Assembly: GCA_900473205.1 (NCBI GenBank)
Contig: UCLB01000008.1
Location: 1 to 64,000 of the forward strand
Origin: Hyphomicrobiales bacterium
Lineage (GTDB): Bacteria > Pseudomonadota > Alphaproteobacteria > Rhizobiales > Rhizobiaceae
Length of the DNA stretch: 64,000 bases
Reading direction: 5' to 3'
How positions within the stretch are numbered: the first letter of the stretch is position 1; every line of letters begins with the position of its first letter. A program made the position numbers and the translations under genes. Below are positions 1 through 8,394 of the stretch, piece by piece. The notes below the pieces were generated by a model. The model was not told the DNA's origin. It did not search any database and saw nothing but the letters and a program-made list of their open reading frames with translations.

Positions 1-132
1 CCCCCTCTGTCCTGCCGGACATCTCCCCCTCAAGGGGGGAGATCGACTCGTGGATGGCTTTCGCCAATCTTCAACGCTGAGGATGAAGTGGGGGAGAGAG
101 CGTCTAGCTAATCTCCCCCCTTGAGGGGGGTA
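1..132. repeat. RIME-like palindromic intergenic repeat, copy 1 (rearranged right arm)
   Basis: The stretch begins at the window edge with a C-rich arm carrying CTGCCGGACATCTCCCCC, then a GGGGGAGATCGACTCG segment, a non-palindromic centre, and ATCTCCCCCC followed by TTGAGGGGGGTAAG. It matches the complete element at 52229-52406 in order and wording of its blocks, but the right arm lacks the GAGATGGCCGGCAGGCCAGA block, so about 30 bases are missing there. Such twin-palindrome elements (RIME in Rhizobium, Bru-RS in Brucella) are common between genes in Rhizobiales; family membership is inferred from structure. Confidence 0.75.
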
Positions 133-174
133 AGCCACAACCTCCGACCCATCGATGGGAAAAATGCGCAAGCC

Positions 175-1560
175 CTACCGCTTGATCTCCCAAGTCGTCA
201 CCCGCTCGCCGCTGTCCTTATCCTTACCATCCTTCAACTGAATGCCCTTTGCCGAAAGCTCATCCCTGATCCGATCCGCCTCCGCAAAGTTCTTCGCCTT
301 CAACATCTCCAGCCGCATGGCGACAAGAGAGTCGATGGCGTCGGCAATGGCCCCATCCACCTCTGCCTTTTTCGGCAGAACACCCAGCAATGCCGCACTC
401 GCCGCGAAGGCAGGCATTTTCTCCGGGTCAGCATTGGCGGCTTGCGCGAGCGCATGCAGCGCCTGCACAGCGGCGACCGTGTTGAGGTCATCCGCCAGCG
501 CATCCAGCACCGTCTGATCCGGCTCGGCATCACCAACATCGGCGGCAGGCCACTTGGCTAGCAGGCGTTCGGCTTCCTCCAGCCGCTTCACCGAAAAATC
601 AATCGGCTCACGGTAATGCGTCATCAGCATCGCCAGACGTAGCACGTCTCCCGGCCACTTCCGTCCGCCGAATTTTTCCGTGTGCAGCAGCTCGTAAATG
701 GTGATGAAGTTGCCGTCGGATTTCGACATCTTGCGGCCTTCGACCTGCACGAAGCCATTGTGCATCCACACATTGGCCATGACATGCGTGCCGTGGGCGC
801 AGCGCGATTGGGCGATTTCGTTTTCGTGGTGGGGGAAGATCAGGTCCAGCCCGCCGCCGTGAATATCGAAGACCTCGCCGACGTATCGCCCGGCCATGGC
901 CGAGCATTCGATATGCCAGCCGGGACGGCCACGTCCCCACGGGCTTTCCCAGCCGGGCTCGTTGTGGCAGGACAGTTTCCACAGCACGAAATCGCCAGGG
1001 TTCTTCTTGTGCACTTCCACGGCCACACGCGCGCCGGCCTGCTGCTCATCCAGCGGGCGCTTGGAAAGCTGGCCGTAATCCCGCATGGATTTGGTGTCGA
1101 ACAGCACCTCGCCACTGGCGACATAGGCGTGGCCGCGGGCGATCAGCTTTTCGATGATCTCGATCATCTGCGGGATGTTGTCGGTTGCGCGAGGCTCGAC
1201 GGTCGGCTCAAGGCAGCCGAGCATCGCAACGTCTTCATGGAACTGCTGCGCTGTCTTTTCCGTCACCGCGTGGATGGCGTCGTTGAGCGGCAGGTTGGGG
1301 TAATCACGCAGCGCACGCGCGTTGATCTTGTCATCGACATCGGTGATGTTGCGCGCATAGGTGACGTGCGCGTCGCCATAGACATGGCGCAGCAGCCGGT
1401 AGAGCACGTCGAACACGATGACGGGGCGTGCATTGCCGATATGGGCGAAATCATACACCGTGGGGCCGCAGACATACATGCGCACATTATCGGCATCGAT
1501 CGGCTGAAACTCAGCCTTTTCGCGGGTCAGCGTATTGTGGAGTTTCAGGCGCAAGGACAT
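175..1560 (-). CDS. cysS: cysteinyl-tRNA synthetase
   Basis: Class I aminoacyl-tRNA synthetase charging tRNA-Cys in the cytoplasm. The 461-residue product has the family length. Visible hallmarks are Cys31 of the zinc site in the YVCGPTVYD segment, the HIGH-type signature HIGN at 40-43, later zinc ligands (HIECSAM and HHENEIAQ) and the KMSKS loop in [10 protein letters not shown] near residue 280. The ATG at 1560 is chosen because GAGGAAG lies about 6 bases before it; a TTG seven codons earlier has no ribosome site. The gene stands alone, 40 bases from the repeat at the window edge, with an SDR gene upstream on the same strand about 210 bases away. Confidence 0.97.
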   Translation of the reverse strand: MSLRLKLHNTLTREKAEFQPIDADNVRMYVCGPTVYDFAHIGNARPVIVFDVLYRLLRHVYGDAHVTYARNITDVDDKINARALRDYPNLPLNDAIHAVTEKTAQQFHEDVAMLGCLEPTVEPRATDNIPQMIEIIEKLIARGHAYVASGEVLFDTKSMRDYGQLSKRPLDEQQAGARVAVEVHKKNPGDFVLWKLSCHNEPGWESPWGRGRPGWHIECSAMAGRYVGEVFDIHGGGLDLIFPHHENEIAQSRCAHGTHVMANVWMHNGFVQVEGRKMSKSDGNFITIYELLHTEKFGGRKWPGDVLRLAMLMTHYREPIDFSVKRLEEAERLLAKWPAADVGDAEPDQTVLDALADDLNTVAAVQALHALAQAANADPEKMPAFAASAALLGVLPKKAEVDGAIADAIDSLVAMRLEMLKAKNFAEADRIRDELSAKGIQLKDGKDKDSGERVTTWEIKR

Positions 1561-1774
1561 ACGGCACTTCCTCAAGGGCAATCAGTTTCCCCAGCCGGAA
1601 CGTTTGTCTGCTTGTGACCTTTCGGGAGACGAAAACGATCTGGCCGGGCGTTAGACCAGCAAAATTTAACTCAGCAACAGCAGCAGATCGTTGTTTTCAT
1701 GGCTTGCGTTATGAAACGGCAAGCGGATTTGGTCAAGAGCGATTGGTGCTTGGGCGTCGCACCAATCTGCGGCT

Positions 1775-2515
1775 TCAGTCCGGTGCACGGTAGCTGACGA
1801 ACTTACGGTCGCGAACGACGTAAATCTTGCCTGTTTCTGTGAGCTCTGGAGACGCCAGCGGCAGGATGGCAGCGGCGACTTCTGAGGGATGGGGCAGGGT
1901 ATCGGGGTCTTCGCCCGGCATGGCCTGCGCGCGCATGGCCGTGCGGGTGGCACCGGGATTGATGCTGTTGACCCGCAGCGCAGTGGCTTCCGTTTCCGCC
2001 GCCCATGTGCGGGCCAGTGCTTCCACTGCGGCCTTGGAGGTGGAGTAGGCACCCCAGAACGGGCGACAGGAATGCGGCGCACCGGAGGAGAGGATGAGGG
2101 CGCGGCCAGCATCGGACTTCAGCAGCAGTGGCTCCACTGAGCGGATCAACCGCCACGTGGCCGTGACGTTGATGGTCATGACCTTTTCGAAGACCTTCGC
2201 CTCGATATGGCCGACAGGCGAGATGACGCCGAGAACGCCGGCATTGGCGACAAGAATATCCAGCTTGCCCCAGCGCTCGTTGATAGAGGCGCCCAGCGCA
2301 TCGATGGCATTCATGTCTGCCAGATCGAACGGCACCAGCGTTGCCGTGCCGCCTGCAGCCTTGATCGCATCATCCAGGTCTTCGAGACCACCCACCGTAC
2401 GGGCGCAGGCAATCACATGCGCGCCTGCCTTGGCCAGTTCCAGTGCCGTGAAATAACCGATGCCACGGGATGCGCCGGTAACGAGCGCGATGCGGCCTTT
2501 GAGGTTGGTGGTCAT
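1775..2515 (-). CDS. short-chain dehydrogenase/reductase (SDR), substrate unknown
   Basis: A 246-residue classical SDR. The cofactor motif TGASRGIG lies at residues 13-20, the NAG motif follows (VANAGVLG), and the active-site tetrad region reads SSGAP...YSTSK, giving Ser, Tyr and Lys. It should be a cytosolic NAD(P)-dependent oxidoreductase; the sequence does not reveal the substrate. The ATG at 2515 is preferred over one eight codons upstream because GGGGGAG sits 3-4 bases before it. It lies between purF and cysS on the same strand, but the strong hairpin at 2618-2641 suggests it is not simply the tail of the purF transcript. Confidence 0.88.
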   Translation of the reverse strand: MTTNLKGRIALVTGASRGIGYFTALELAKAGAHVIACARTVGGLEDLDDAIKAAGGTATLVPFDLADMNAIDALGASINERWGKLDILVANAGVLGVISPVGHIEAKVFEKVMTINVTATWRLIRSVEPLLLKSDAGRALILSSGAPHSCRPFWGAYSTSKAAVEALARTWAAETEATALRVNSINPGATRTAMRAQAMPGEDPDTLPHPSEVAAAILPLASPELTETGKIYVVRDRKFVSYRAPD

Positions 2516-2617
2516 GTCTCCCCCGAGAATGATGTTCATGCGGCAATTCTCTTACGAGGAAGCGCAACATGCGGCAATGGGCCGGAAGGTCGCACGCAAA
2601 AGGATGTGCAACACAGG

Positions 2618-2641
2618 AAAAACCCGCGCGTGAAGCGCGGG
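2618..2641 (-). terminator. Rho-independent terminator of purF
   Basis: On the minus strand CCCGCGC and GCGCGGG form a perfect 7-bp stem with a 5-base loop, followed by five T. It lies 10 bases after the purF stop codon, the right place and orientation to end the purF message. Confidence 0.85.
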
Positions 2642-2650
2642 CGAAGATGA

Positions 2651-4144
2651 TCAGCCGTTGCTGGCCAGCATGGAAATCTTGTTGCCCATGGACTCGCCGT
2701 TCTTATCGAGAAGGCGGGTCGGGTATTCACCGGTGAAATAATGGTCGGTGAACTGTGGACGGGCCGGGTTGCGGTCTACGCCGCCAACAGCCTGATACAG
2801 ACCGTTGATGGACAGGAAGGCCAGCGAATCCACGCCGATGAATTTCGCCATGTCCTCGACGTTGGCATATTGGTTGGCCAGCAGCTTGTCGGCATCAGGC
2901 GTGTCGATGCCGTAGAAATCCGGGTGGAAAATCATCGGGCTGGCAACGCGGATGTGAACTTCCTTGGCACCGGCTTCGCGGATCATCTGCACGATCTTGA
3001 CCGAGGTGGTGCCACGCACGATGGAATCATCCACCAGAACGACGCGCTTGCCTTCGATCATCGCACGGTTGGCAGAATGCTTCAGCTTGACGCCGAGCGC
3101 GCGGATGGACTGCGTCGGCTCGATGAAGGTACGACCGACATAGTGGTTACGGATGATGCCGTATTCGAAAGGAATGCCGCTTTCCTGCGCAAAGCCGAGC
3201 GCTGCAGGTGTTCCGCCATCCGGCACGGGCACGACGACGTCAGCTTCCAGCGGCGCTTCCTTGGCAAGGATGGCACCCATATTCTTGCGCGTCGTGTAAA
3301 CATTGCGACCGCCGACGACGGAGTCGGGACGGGCGAAATAGACATATTCGAACAGGCACAGGCGCTCTGGCTGCGGCTTCACCGGCTTGCGGGCATCGAT
3401 CGTAACAGAGCCATCCGGCTGTATCTCGCAGATGATGACTTCGCCATTTTCCACGTCGCGGACGAACTTCGCGCCGATAATATCCAGCGCGCAGGTTTCC
3501 GAGCAGAAAATCGGCTTGCCATCGAGATCACCCATGACCAGCGGGCGGATGCCCGTGGGGTCGCGGGCGGCAATCAGCTTGGTGCGGGTCATGGCCAGCA
3601 TCGAATAACCTCCTTCCATCTGCCTGATAGCATCGATGAAGCGGTCTGCCGTGGAGGAATGGCGGGAGCGGGCGATGAGGTGCAGCACCACTTCCGTATC
3701 GGACGTAGACTGACAGATGGCGCCGGTTGCGATGATCTGGCGGCGCAACGTCAGGCCGTTGGTGAAATTGCCGTTATGGGCAACGGCAATGCCGCCTTCT
3801 TCCAACTCCGCAAACAGCGGCTGCACGTTGCGCATCGCCACTTCGCCTGTTGTGGAATAGCGTGTATGGCCGATGCAGATGGAGCCGGGCAGGCGGGCAA
3901 GTGTCGCCGGGTTGGTATAGTGATCACCGACGAGGCCCATATGGCGTTCCTGATAGAAACGCTTGCCATCGAAGGACACCATGCCTGCGGCTTCCTGGCC
4001 GCGATGTTGCAGGGCGTGCAAACCAAGCGCCGTCAGCGCTGCCGCATCCGGGTGCCCCAGAACGCCGAACACGCCGCATTCTTCATGCAGGGTGTCGCCA
4101 TCGATGATGTCGTTGAAGGTGGACTGCGAAAGCGGCTCATTCAT
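2651..4144 (-). CDS. purF: amidophosphoribosyltransferase
   Basis: First committed enzyme of de novo purine synthesis: PRPP plus glutamine gives 5-phosphoribosylamine. The 497-residue protein begins with a propeptide of about 22 residues before Cys23 in EECGVFG, the N-terminal nucleophile of the glutaminase domain, exposed by self-cleavage in this class. The phosphoribosyltransferase domain shows the PRPP loop VVLVDDSIVRGTT. Cysteine-rich Fe-S ligands typical of the Bacillus-type enzyme are not obvious to me. It follows cvpA with a 136-base gap, as in the enterobacterial cvpA-purF order, but two hairpins sit in that gap. Confidence 0.97.
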   Translation of the reverse strand: MNEPLSQSTFNDIIDGDTLHEECGVFGVLGHPDAAALTALGLHALQHRGQEAAGMVSFDGKRFYQERHMGLVGDHYTNPATLARLPGSICIGHTRYSTTGEVAMRNVQPLFAELEEGGIAVAHNGNFTNGLTLRRQIIATGAICQSTSDTEVVLHLIARSRHSSTADRFIDAIRQMEGGYSMLAMTRTKLIAARDPTGIRPLVMGDLDGKPIFCSETCALDIIGAKFVRDVENGEVIICEIQPDGSVTIDARKPVKPQPERLCLFEYVYFARPDSVVGGRNVYTTRKNMGAILAKEAPLEADVVVPVPDGGTPAALGFAQESGIPFEYGIIRNHYVGRTFIEPTQSIRALGVKLKHSANRAMIEGKRVVLVDDSIVRGTTSVKIVQMIREAGAKEVHIRVASPMIFHPDFYGIDTPDADKLLANQYANVEDMAKFIGVDSLAFLSINGLYQAVGGVDRNPARPQFTDHYFTGEYPTRLLDKNGESMGNKISMLASNG

Positions 4145-4168
4145 CTGGCTTGCCTTTGCTTAACTGCC

Positions 4169-4191
4169 AAAAACAAAAACCGCTCCGGCGG
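4169..4191 (-). terminator. small hairpin with long T tract just before purF (possible attenuator)
   Basis: Read on the minus strand: CCGC, loop CGGA, GCGG, then TTTTTGTTTTT. The stem is only 4 bp but GC-pure with a tetraloop and an unusually good T tract. It ends about 25 bases before the purF start codon, so it could end the cvpA transcript or attenuate purF. Confidence 0.4.
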
Positions 4192-4245
4192 GTGGTGCGC
4201 CAGTGTGGTCTGTCTGCTGCCTATATTGAATATGTAGCACAAATA

Positions 4246-4274
4246 GCGCGCCTTGCATGCATTGCAAGACGCGC
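4246..4274 (-). terminator. hairpin directly after cvpA
   Basis: GCGCG and CTTGCA on one side pair with TGCAAG and CGCGC on the other (11 pairs, one mismatch, 5-base loop). It starts 7 bases after the cvpA stop. No uninterrupted T tract follows, so it may be an RNA-stabilising structure instead of a true terminator. Confidence 0.45.
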
Positions 4275-4280
4275 CTGTTG

Positions 4281-4868
4281 TCAATTCGTTGTAGCCGGTG
4301 GGTTTGTTGCCGGAACATCTTCCGCCGGTGTCTGTTCTGTGGTGCCTTCCGCAGGCTTGCCGAGGATACGGGCGCGGATTTGCGGCTCGATATTATCAGG
4401 CAACGCGGCTTCGAGCTTAGCGACGAGGCCATCCAGGAACGGCTTGGTTTTCGCCTGTGTGACCCAGGTCGGCTGCGTCTTCACATCCACCAGCCAGTTC
4501 CAGAAGGCAACGGCGACGACCAGCAGGAGAATACCGCGCGCGGCGCCGAACAGGAAGCCGAGTGTGCGGTCCAGTGCGCCGATGCGGCTATCGATAATGA
4601 AATCGGCAATGCGCGACGTGATGAAGGAGATGATGATGAGCGCGACGAGGAAGATGATGCCAGCCGAACCGGCAACCGCGATCTTTTCGTCATCCGTATA
4701 GTTGCGCGCATAGGGCAACAGCAGCGGATAAAGATAGTAGGCGGCTGCAACCGAGCCGCCCCAGCTGGCGATGGACAGGATTTCACGCGAAAACCCCCGC
4801 ACCATGGCGAGAACAGCGGAGAAAAGTACAACGGCGAGAACGATGCCGTCGAAAATCGTAATGGGCAT
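4281..4868 (-). CDS. cvpA: CvpA family inner-membrane protein (colicin V production homologue)
   Basis: A 195-residue membrane protein with about four hydrophobic helices in residues 1-125 (starting ITIFDGIVLAVVLFSAVLAM) and a charged, proline/threonine-rich C-terminal tail ending PATNPPATTN. The glycine-rich FGAARGILLL segment and the DGIV start are typical of CvpA. In enterobacteria the protein is needed for colicin V release and envelope integrity; its molecular action is unknown. Its location directly upstream of purF on the same strand is the classic context and supports the call. Confidence 0.9.
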   Translation of the reverse strand: MPITIFDGIVLAVVLFSAVLAMVRGFSREILSIASWGGSVAAAYYLYPLLLPYARNYTDDEKIAVAGSAGIIFLVALIIISFITSRIADFIIDSRIGALDRTLGFLFGAARGILLLVVAVAFWNWLVDVKTQPTWVTQAKTKPFLDGLVAKLEAALPDNIEPQIRARILGKPAEGTTEQTPAEDVPATNPPATTN

Positions 4869-4957
4869 TTACCAACTCCGGAGGTCGCGACACTGATGGA
4901 AGCGCCACTGTGCCAATTTGCGATCCTCATACACTAGCCGTTTAGCCAGCGAAAGGA

Positions 4958-6364
4958 TCAATATTCGTCTTCCTCAACCTGTCTGAACCGGTTGCCCGAA
5001 CCCGCGATGCGCGAGACGAGATCCGGCAGGCTTTCGATTTCAGTCCAGCGCCCTTTGGCACCTTTCGGCAATTCAGCAGAGGCCGAAGGCAAAAATGCGG
5101 TGGCAAAGCCAAGCTTTTCCGCCTCTTTCAACCGCTGCCCCGTGTGCGACACCGGCCTGACTGCCCCTGACAGGCTGACCTCGCCGAAATAGACGCAATC
5201 GGCAGGCAGGGCAAGACCGGCAAGTGAGGAAACCAGTGCAGAGGCAATTGCCATGTCTGCCGCCGGTTCCGAAATGCGATATCCGCCTGCCACATTGAGG
5301 TAGACATCATGACTGCCGAGCTTGACGCCGCAATGCGCCTCCAGCACGGCAAGGATCATCGCAAGCCGCGACGAATCCCAACCAACGACGGCCCGGCGCG
5401 GCGTGCCGAGCGATGTCGGTGCGACCAACGCCTGCACCTCCACCAGCACGGGCCGCGTGCCTTCCATGCCTGCAAAGACGGCGGCACCCGGGGACTTCTC
5501 GTTGCGCTCGCCCAGAAACAGTTCGGACGGGTTGGAGACTTCGCGCAAACCCTTGTCCGACATTTCGAACACGCCGATTTCATCCGTGGGACCGAAACGG
5601 TTCTTCACGGTGCGCAGAATGCGATAATGATGGCCGCGATCGCCTTCGAAGTACAGAACCGCATCGACCATATGCTCCACCACGCGCGGACCGGCAATCT
5701 GCCCATCCTTGGTGACGTGGCCGACGAGAACCATGGTGGCACCCGTCTGCTTGGCAAAACGGATCATGGCCTGAACGCCGGTGCGCACCTGCGTCACCGT
5801 TCCGGGTGCGGAATCGGCGGTGTCACTCCACAGCGTCTGGATCGAGTCGATGATGATAAGATCAGGTCGCTTGCCCTCGGAAATCGTCGCCAGAATGTCC
5901 TCGACATTGGTTTCGGCTGCCAAGAGGACATCGGTGTCGGCAGCACCCAGACGCTGGGCGCGCAGCCGCACCTGTGCCACCGCCTCTTCGCCTGAGACAT
6001 AGACGATACGATGCCCGCGCCGCGAAAGCGCTGCCGCTGCTTGCATCAGCAGTGTGGACTTGCCGATGCCCGGATCTCCACCGATCAGCACCGCAGACCC
6101 ACGCACGAAACCGCCGCCGGTTGCCCGGTCCAGCTCGCTCATGCCGGTTGGAATACGCGGTGCTTCCTCGATTTCACCTGATAGCGAGGTGAGGGTGACG
6201 GGACGACCCTTTTTCGGCGTCTTGCCCGGGCCAGAGCCGATGCCGCCCATCGGGTCTTCTTCGACGATGGTGTTCCACTCACCACAGCCCTCGCATTTAC
6301 CCGCCCATCGGGTGTGGACCGTGCCGCAGTTCTGGCAGATGAATTGTGTTCTGGCTTTGGCCAT
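4958..6364 (-). CDS. radA: DNA repair protein RadA
   Basis: A 468-residue RecA-like ATPase that drives branch migration of recombination intermediates. Domains in order: N-terminal zinc finger CQNCG...CEGCG (residues about 10-30), a RecA core with Walker A GDPGIGKST, the RadA-specific KNRFGPTDEIG motif, and a C-terminal Lon-protease-like domain (DVYLNVAGGYRISEPAADMAIA). The putative ParE frame ends 6 bases upstream of the start, so radA is probably co-transcribed with parDE or read from a promoter inside it. The ribosome site is weak (AAGAAG). Confidence 0.97.
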   Translation of the reverse strand: MAKARTQFICQNCGTVHTRWAGKCEGCGEWNTIVEEDPMGGIGSGPGKTPKKGRPVTLTSLSGEIEEAPRIPTGMSELDRATGGGFVRGSAVLIGGDPGIGKSTLLMQAAAALSRRGHRIVYVSGEEAVAQVRLRAQRLGAADTDVLLAAETNVEDILATISEGKRPDLIIIDSIQTLWSDTADSAPGTVTQVRTGVQAMIRFAKQTGATMVLVGHVTKDGQIAGPRVVEHMVDAVLYFEGDRGHHYRILRTVKNRFGPTDEIGVFEMSDKGLREVSNPSELFLGERNEKSPGAAVFAGMEGTRPVLVEVQALVAPTSLGTPRRAVVGWDSSRLAMILAVLEAHCGVKLGSHDVYLNVAGGYRISEPAADMAIASALVSSLAGLALPADCVYFGEVSLSGAVRPVSHTGQRLKEAEKLGFATAFLPSASAELPKGAKGRWTEIESLPDLVSRIAGSGNRFRQVEEDEY

Positions 6365-6369
6365 AAATG

Positions 6370-6681
6370 TCAGTTTTCTTCTTGTTTGAAATCTATTGCA
6401 CTGAGGTCCTGATGGCCGTGCAAAACGCGCAACACGATGAGTTCTTCTTCGGTCGCCTGAAACACAATTATGCGTTTTTGATATGTAAAACTTCGAAGGC
6501 TTGGCCCGAGTTCTTCGCGTTTGACGCCCGTAAGGCCCCCCTCTGCAAAAGCTCTAACCTTCGCTTCAAGATCGAAAACGAAACGATCAGCTGCCGACGG
6601 GTTATCAAGAGCGATGTAAATATGGTCTTCGAAAAGGTCTTCACGGGCAGCGGTCGTCCAGAAAGGTTTGCGCGTTTTAAT
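6370..6681 (-). CDS. parE: ParE-family toxin of a type II toxin-antitoxin pair, no canonical start codon
   Basis: A 103-codon open frame overlapping the end of the antitoxin gene. Its translation runs IKTRKPFWTTAAREDLFED, then IALDNPSAADRF and, near the end, LRVLHGHQD; these are landmarks of RelE/ParE toxins, which act on gyrase or ribosomes. In this frame a TAA lies seven codons before the ATT at 6679-6681, and neither ATG, GTG nor TTG occurs until a GTG near residue 72. The ATT overlaps the antitoxin stop and has a GGGGACGG stretch about 5 bases before it. Either translation starts at AUU or a former ATG has mutated and silenced the toxin. The body of the frame is intact, without stops or frameshifts. 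Confidence 0.75.
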   Translation of the reverse strand: MKTRKPFWTTAAREDLFEDHIYIALDNPSAADRFVFDLEAKVRAFAEGGLTGVKREELGPSLRSFTYQKRIIVFQATEEELIVLRVLHGHQDLSAIDFKQEEN

Positions 6682-6952
6682 TGGCCGTCCCCGTCGTTAT
6701 ATTCCGCTCTGCGGCCATACGCTTTATGTCCTTTAATAAATCCTCGCCGGATTCATAATAGTGGAGGCGCCCGGCCTCAACATCATCTAGCCCTTCCTGA
6801 ACAAGCCGCCGAAGTTCAACAAGCTTGCCCTCTTTGCTACCCAATAGCCGCAATCCTGCGGCCACCACGTCGTCGGCGCTTTTATAAATGCCAGCACCGA
6901 CCTGCTCATCAATAAACGCGCGATCCTGCTCGCTGAGGTGGATTTCGGTCAT
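6677..6952 (-). CDS. parD: ParD-like antitoxin
   Basis: A 91-residue ribbon-helix-helix antitoxin. The N-terminal part (ISL-like strand IHLSEQ, then AFIDEQVGAGIYKSADDVVAAGLRLL) is the DNA-binding module and the charged helix EGKLVELRRLVQEGLDDVEAG is the part that normally wraps the ParE toxin. The start has a strong AAAGGAG site. The gene precedes the ParE frame with a short overlap, the usual order, and lies between alr and radA, neither of which belongs to the module. By family knowledge the ParD or ParD-ParE complex represses its own promoter. Confidence 0.9.
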   Translation of the reverse strand: MTEIHLSEQDRAFIDEQVGAGIYKSADDVVAAGLRLLGSKEGKLVELRRLVQEGLDDVEAGRLHYYESGEDLLKDIKRMAAERNITTGTAN

Positions 6953-6972
6953 TTCGATCTCCTTTTGTTCTC

Positions 6973-7001
6973 GTATAGCACAGGTCGTCAGCGCTTTCCA
7001 A
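6973..7001 (-). promoter_or_regulatory. predicted housekeeping promoter of parDE
   Basis: On the minus strand TTGGAA, 17 bases, CTATAC, about 20 bases before the parD start codon. The boxes match the rhizobial sigma-70 pattern (CTTGAC-17-CTATAT) well. It sits between the alr stop and parD, so the toxin-antitoxin pair can be transcribed independently of alr. Confidence 0.6.
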
Positions 7002-7016
7002 GAGGCAAGAAAAGCT

Positions 7017-8192
7017 TCAGTCTTCTTCGATCAGGTATTGTCGCTCATAACGCAATCCAAGGCCGGTCAACATTTCGTAACCGATGGTACCTGCCGCGCG
7101 CGCAACCTCGTCGACAGGCACATTCGGGCCGAAAAGTTCGATGTAGTCCCCCGCGCGGATGGCGTTTGCGGGAACATCTGTAACGTCGAAAATCGTCAGG
7201 TCCATCGTGACGCGGCCCGCGACCGGGACTTCGTAACCATTGATGAAGCCATAAGCGCCGCCATTGCCCATGTCGCGAAGTGGAATGCCGGAGCCGGAGA
7301 GCGAGCGGTGGTAGCCATCTGCGTAACCGACGGAGGCGATTGCCAGCCGGCTGGCGCGCTTTAGGCGCAACGTACCGCCATAGCTGACCGTCTGGCCTTC
7401 GCCCGCCTCGCGAATCTGGAGGATGCGGGCCTCTGCCTTGGCCACGGGGCGCATGGGGTTGGCCATGTCGTTGACCGCTTCGCCGCCGTAAAGCGCGATG
7501 CCGGGGCGGGTGAGATCGAAGTGATAGTCTGGTCCAAGGAAAATGCCTGCCGAGGCCGACAGGCTTGATTCGATGCCTTCGAAAGCGGCGCTAACCTGCC
7601 GGAATGATTCAAGCTGTGCCTTGTTCATCGGAGACGATGGCGTGTCGGCGCAGGCAAGGTGGGAGAGCATCAGTACCGGGTCGAAGCTGGCCGGGCGCGT
7701 CACATCGTCCGCGAGAAAAAGCGCATCGTCCAGCGGCAGGCCAAGACGGTTGAAGCCGGTGTCGACATGCAGCGCGAAGGGGTGGTCGCCGCGCTCTGCC
7801 AGAAGCCCCATCCAGAAGGAAAGCTGTTCTTCCGATGCGACGACCGGCACGAGATCACTGTTGAAAACCTGGGCTTCCTGCCCCGGCCAGATGCCGGACA
7901 GAACGAAAATGCGCGCCTCCGGCGCATGCGGGCGAAGCGTTACGCCTTCGGCCACGGTCGCCACGAAGAAGTCCCGTGCACCCGTGTGGTAAAGCGTAGA
8001 GCCGCAATCCTCGATGCCCATCCCATAAGCATCCGCCTTTACTACGGCACTGGCACGGGCCTTGCCGGAGCGCTTGGCCATGTCACGCCAGTTATCGGCA
8101 AGGGCACCGAGATCAACAGTGACGCGAAGCGGTGCGACATCGAACGCATCCACTTCAGTCTCGGAAAAGCCGTCGTCAAACTCGTCTGTCAT
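7017..8192 (-). CDS. alr: alanine racemase
   Basis: PLP-dependent enzyme interconverting L- and D-alanine for peptidoglycan. The 391-residue product carries the PLP-lysine signature AVVKADAYGMG with Lys52 and the second catalytic region ASVGYADGYHRS. An N-terminal acidic extension of about 20 residues (DEFDDGFSETEVDAFD) precedes the barrel and is longer than in the E. coli enzyme. No signal peptide is seen. The next gene on the same strand, parD, has its own promoter. A catabolic role (DadX type) cannot be excluded, but no dadA is nearby. Confidence 0.94.
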   Translation of the reverse strand: MTDEFDDGFSETEVDAFDVAPLRVTVDLGALADNWRDMAKRSGKARASAVVKADAYGMGIEDCGSTLYHTGARDFFVATVAEGVTLRPHAPEARIFVLSGIWPGQEAQVFNSDLVPVVASEEQLSFWMGLLAERGDHPFALHVDTGFNRLGLPLDDALFLADDVTRPASFDPVLMLSHLACADTPSSPMNKAQLESFRQVSAAFEGIESSLSASAGIFLGPDYHFDLTRPGIALYGGEAVNDMANPMRPVAKAEARILQIREAGEGQTVSYGGTLRLKRASRLAIASVGYADGYHRSLSGSGIPLRDMGNGGAYGFINGYEVPVAGRVTMDLTIFDVTDVPANAIRAGDYIELFGPNVPVDEVARAAGTIGYEMLTGLGLRYERQYLIEED

Positions 8193-8394
8193 GATCCTGC
8201 ACCGCTAAAGAAGATGGGCATGGTCTATCACTTTTGTTCAAGACGGTCATGACGGAGTGGCGGAAACTTTGCCTATGCACAATGTTTCGCATTAGAGTTT
8301 GATCACGTTTTCGCGCCTGTGGGTTGTAGAGCGCTAACGCAACTTGTATTCCCGGCAGCACCTCCAATTTGTCAACGAAATCGGGGAGCGCTGC

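Noticed and set aside
2741-4237. Long open frame (498 codons) antisense to purF
   Set aside because: Codon positions mirror purF, the translation is rich in His/Arg/Gly without domains, and purF itself is unambiguous.
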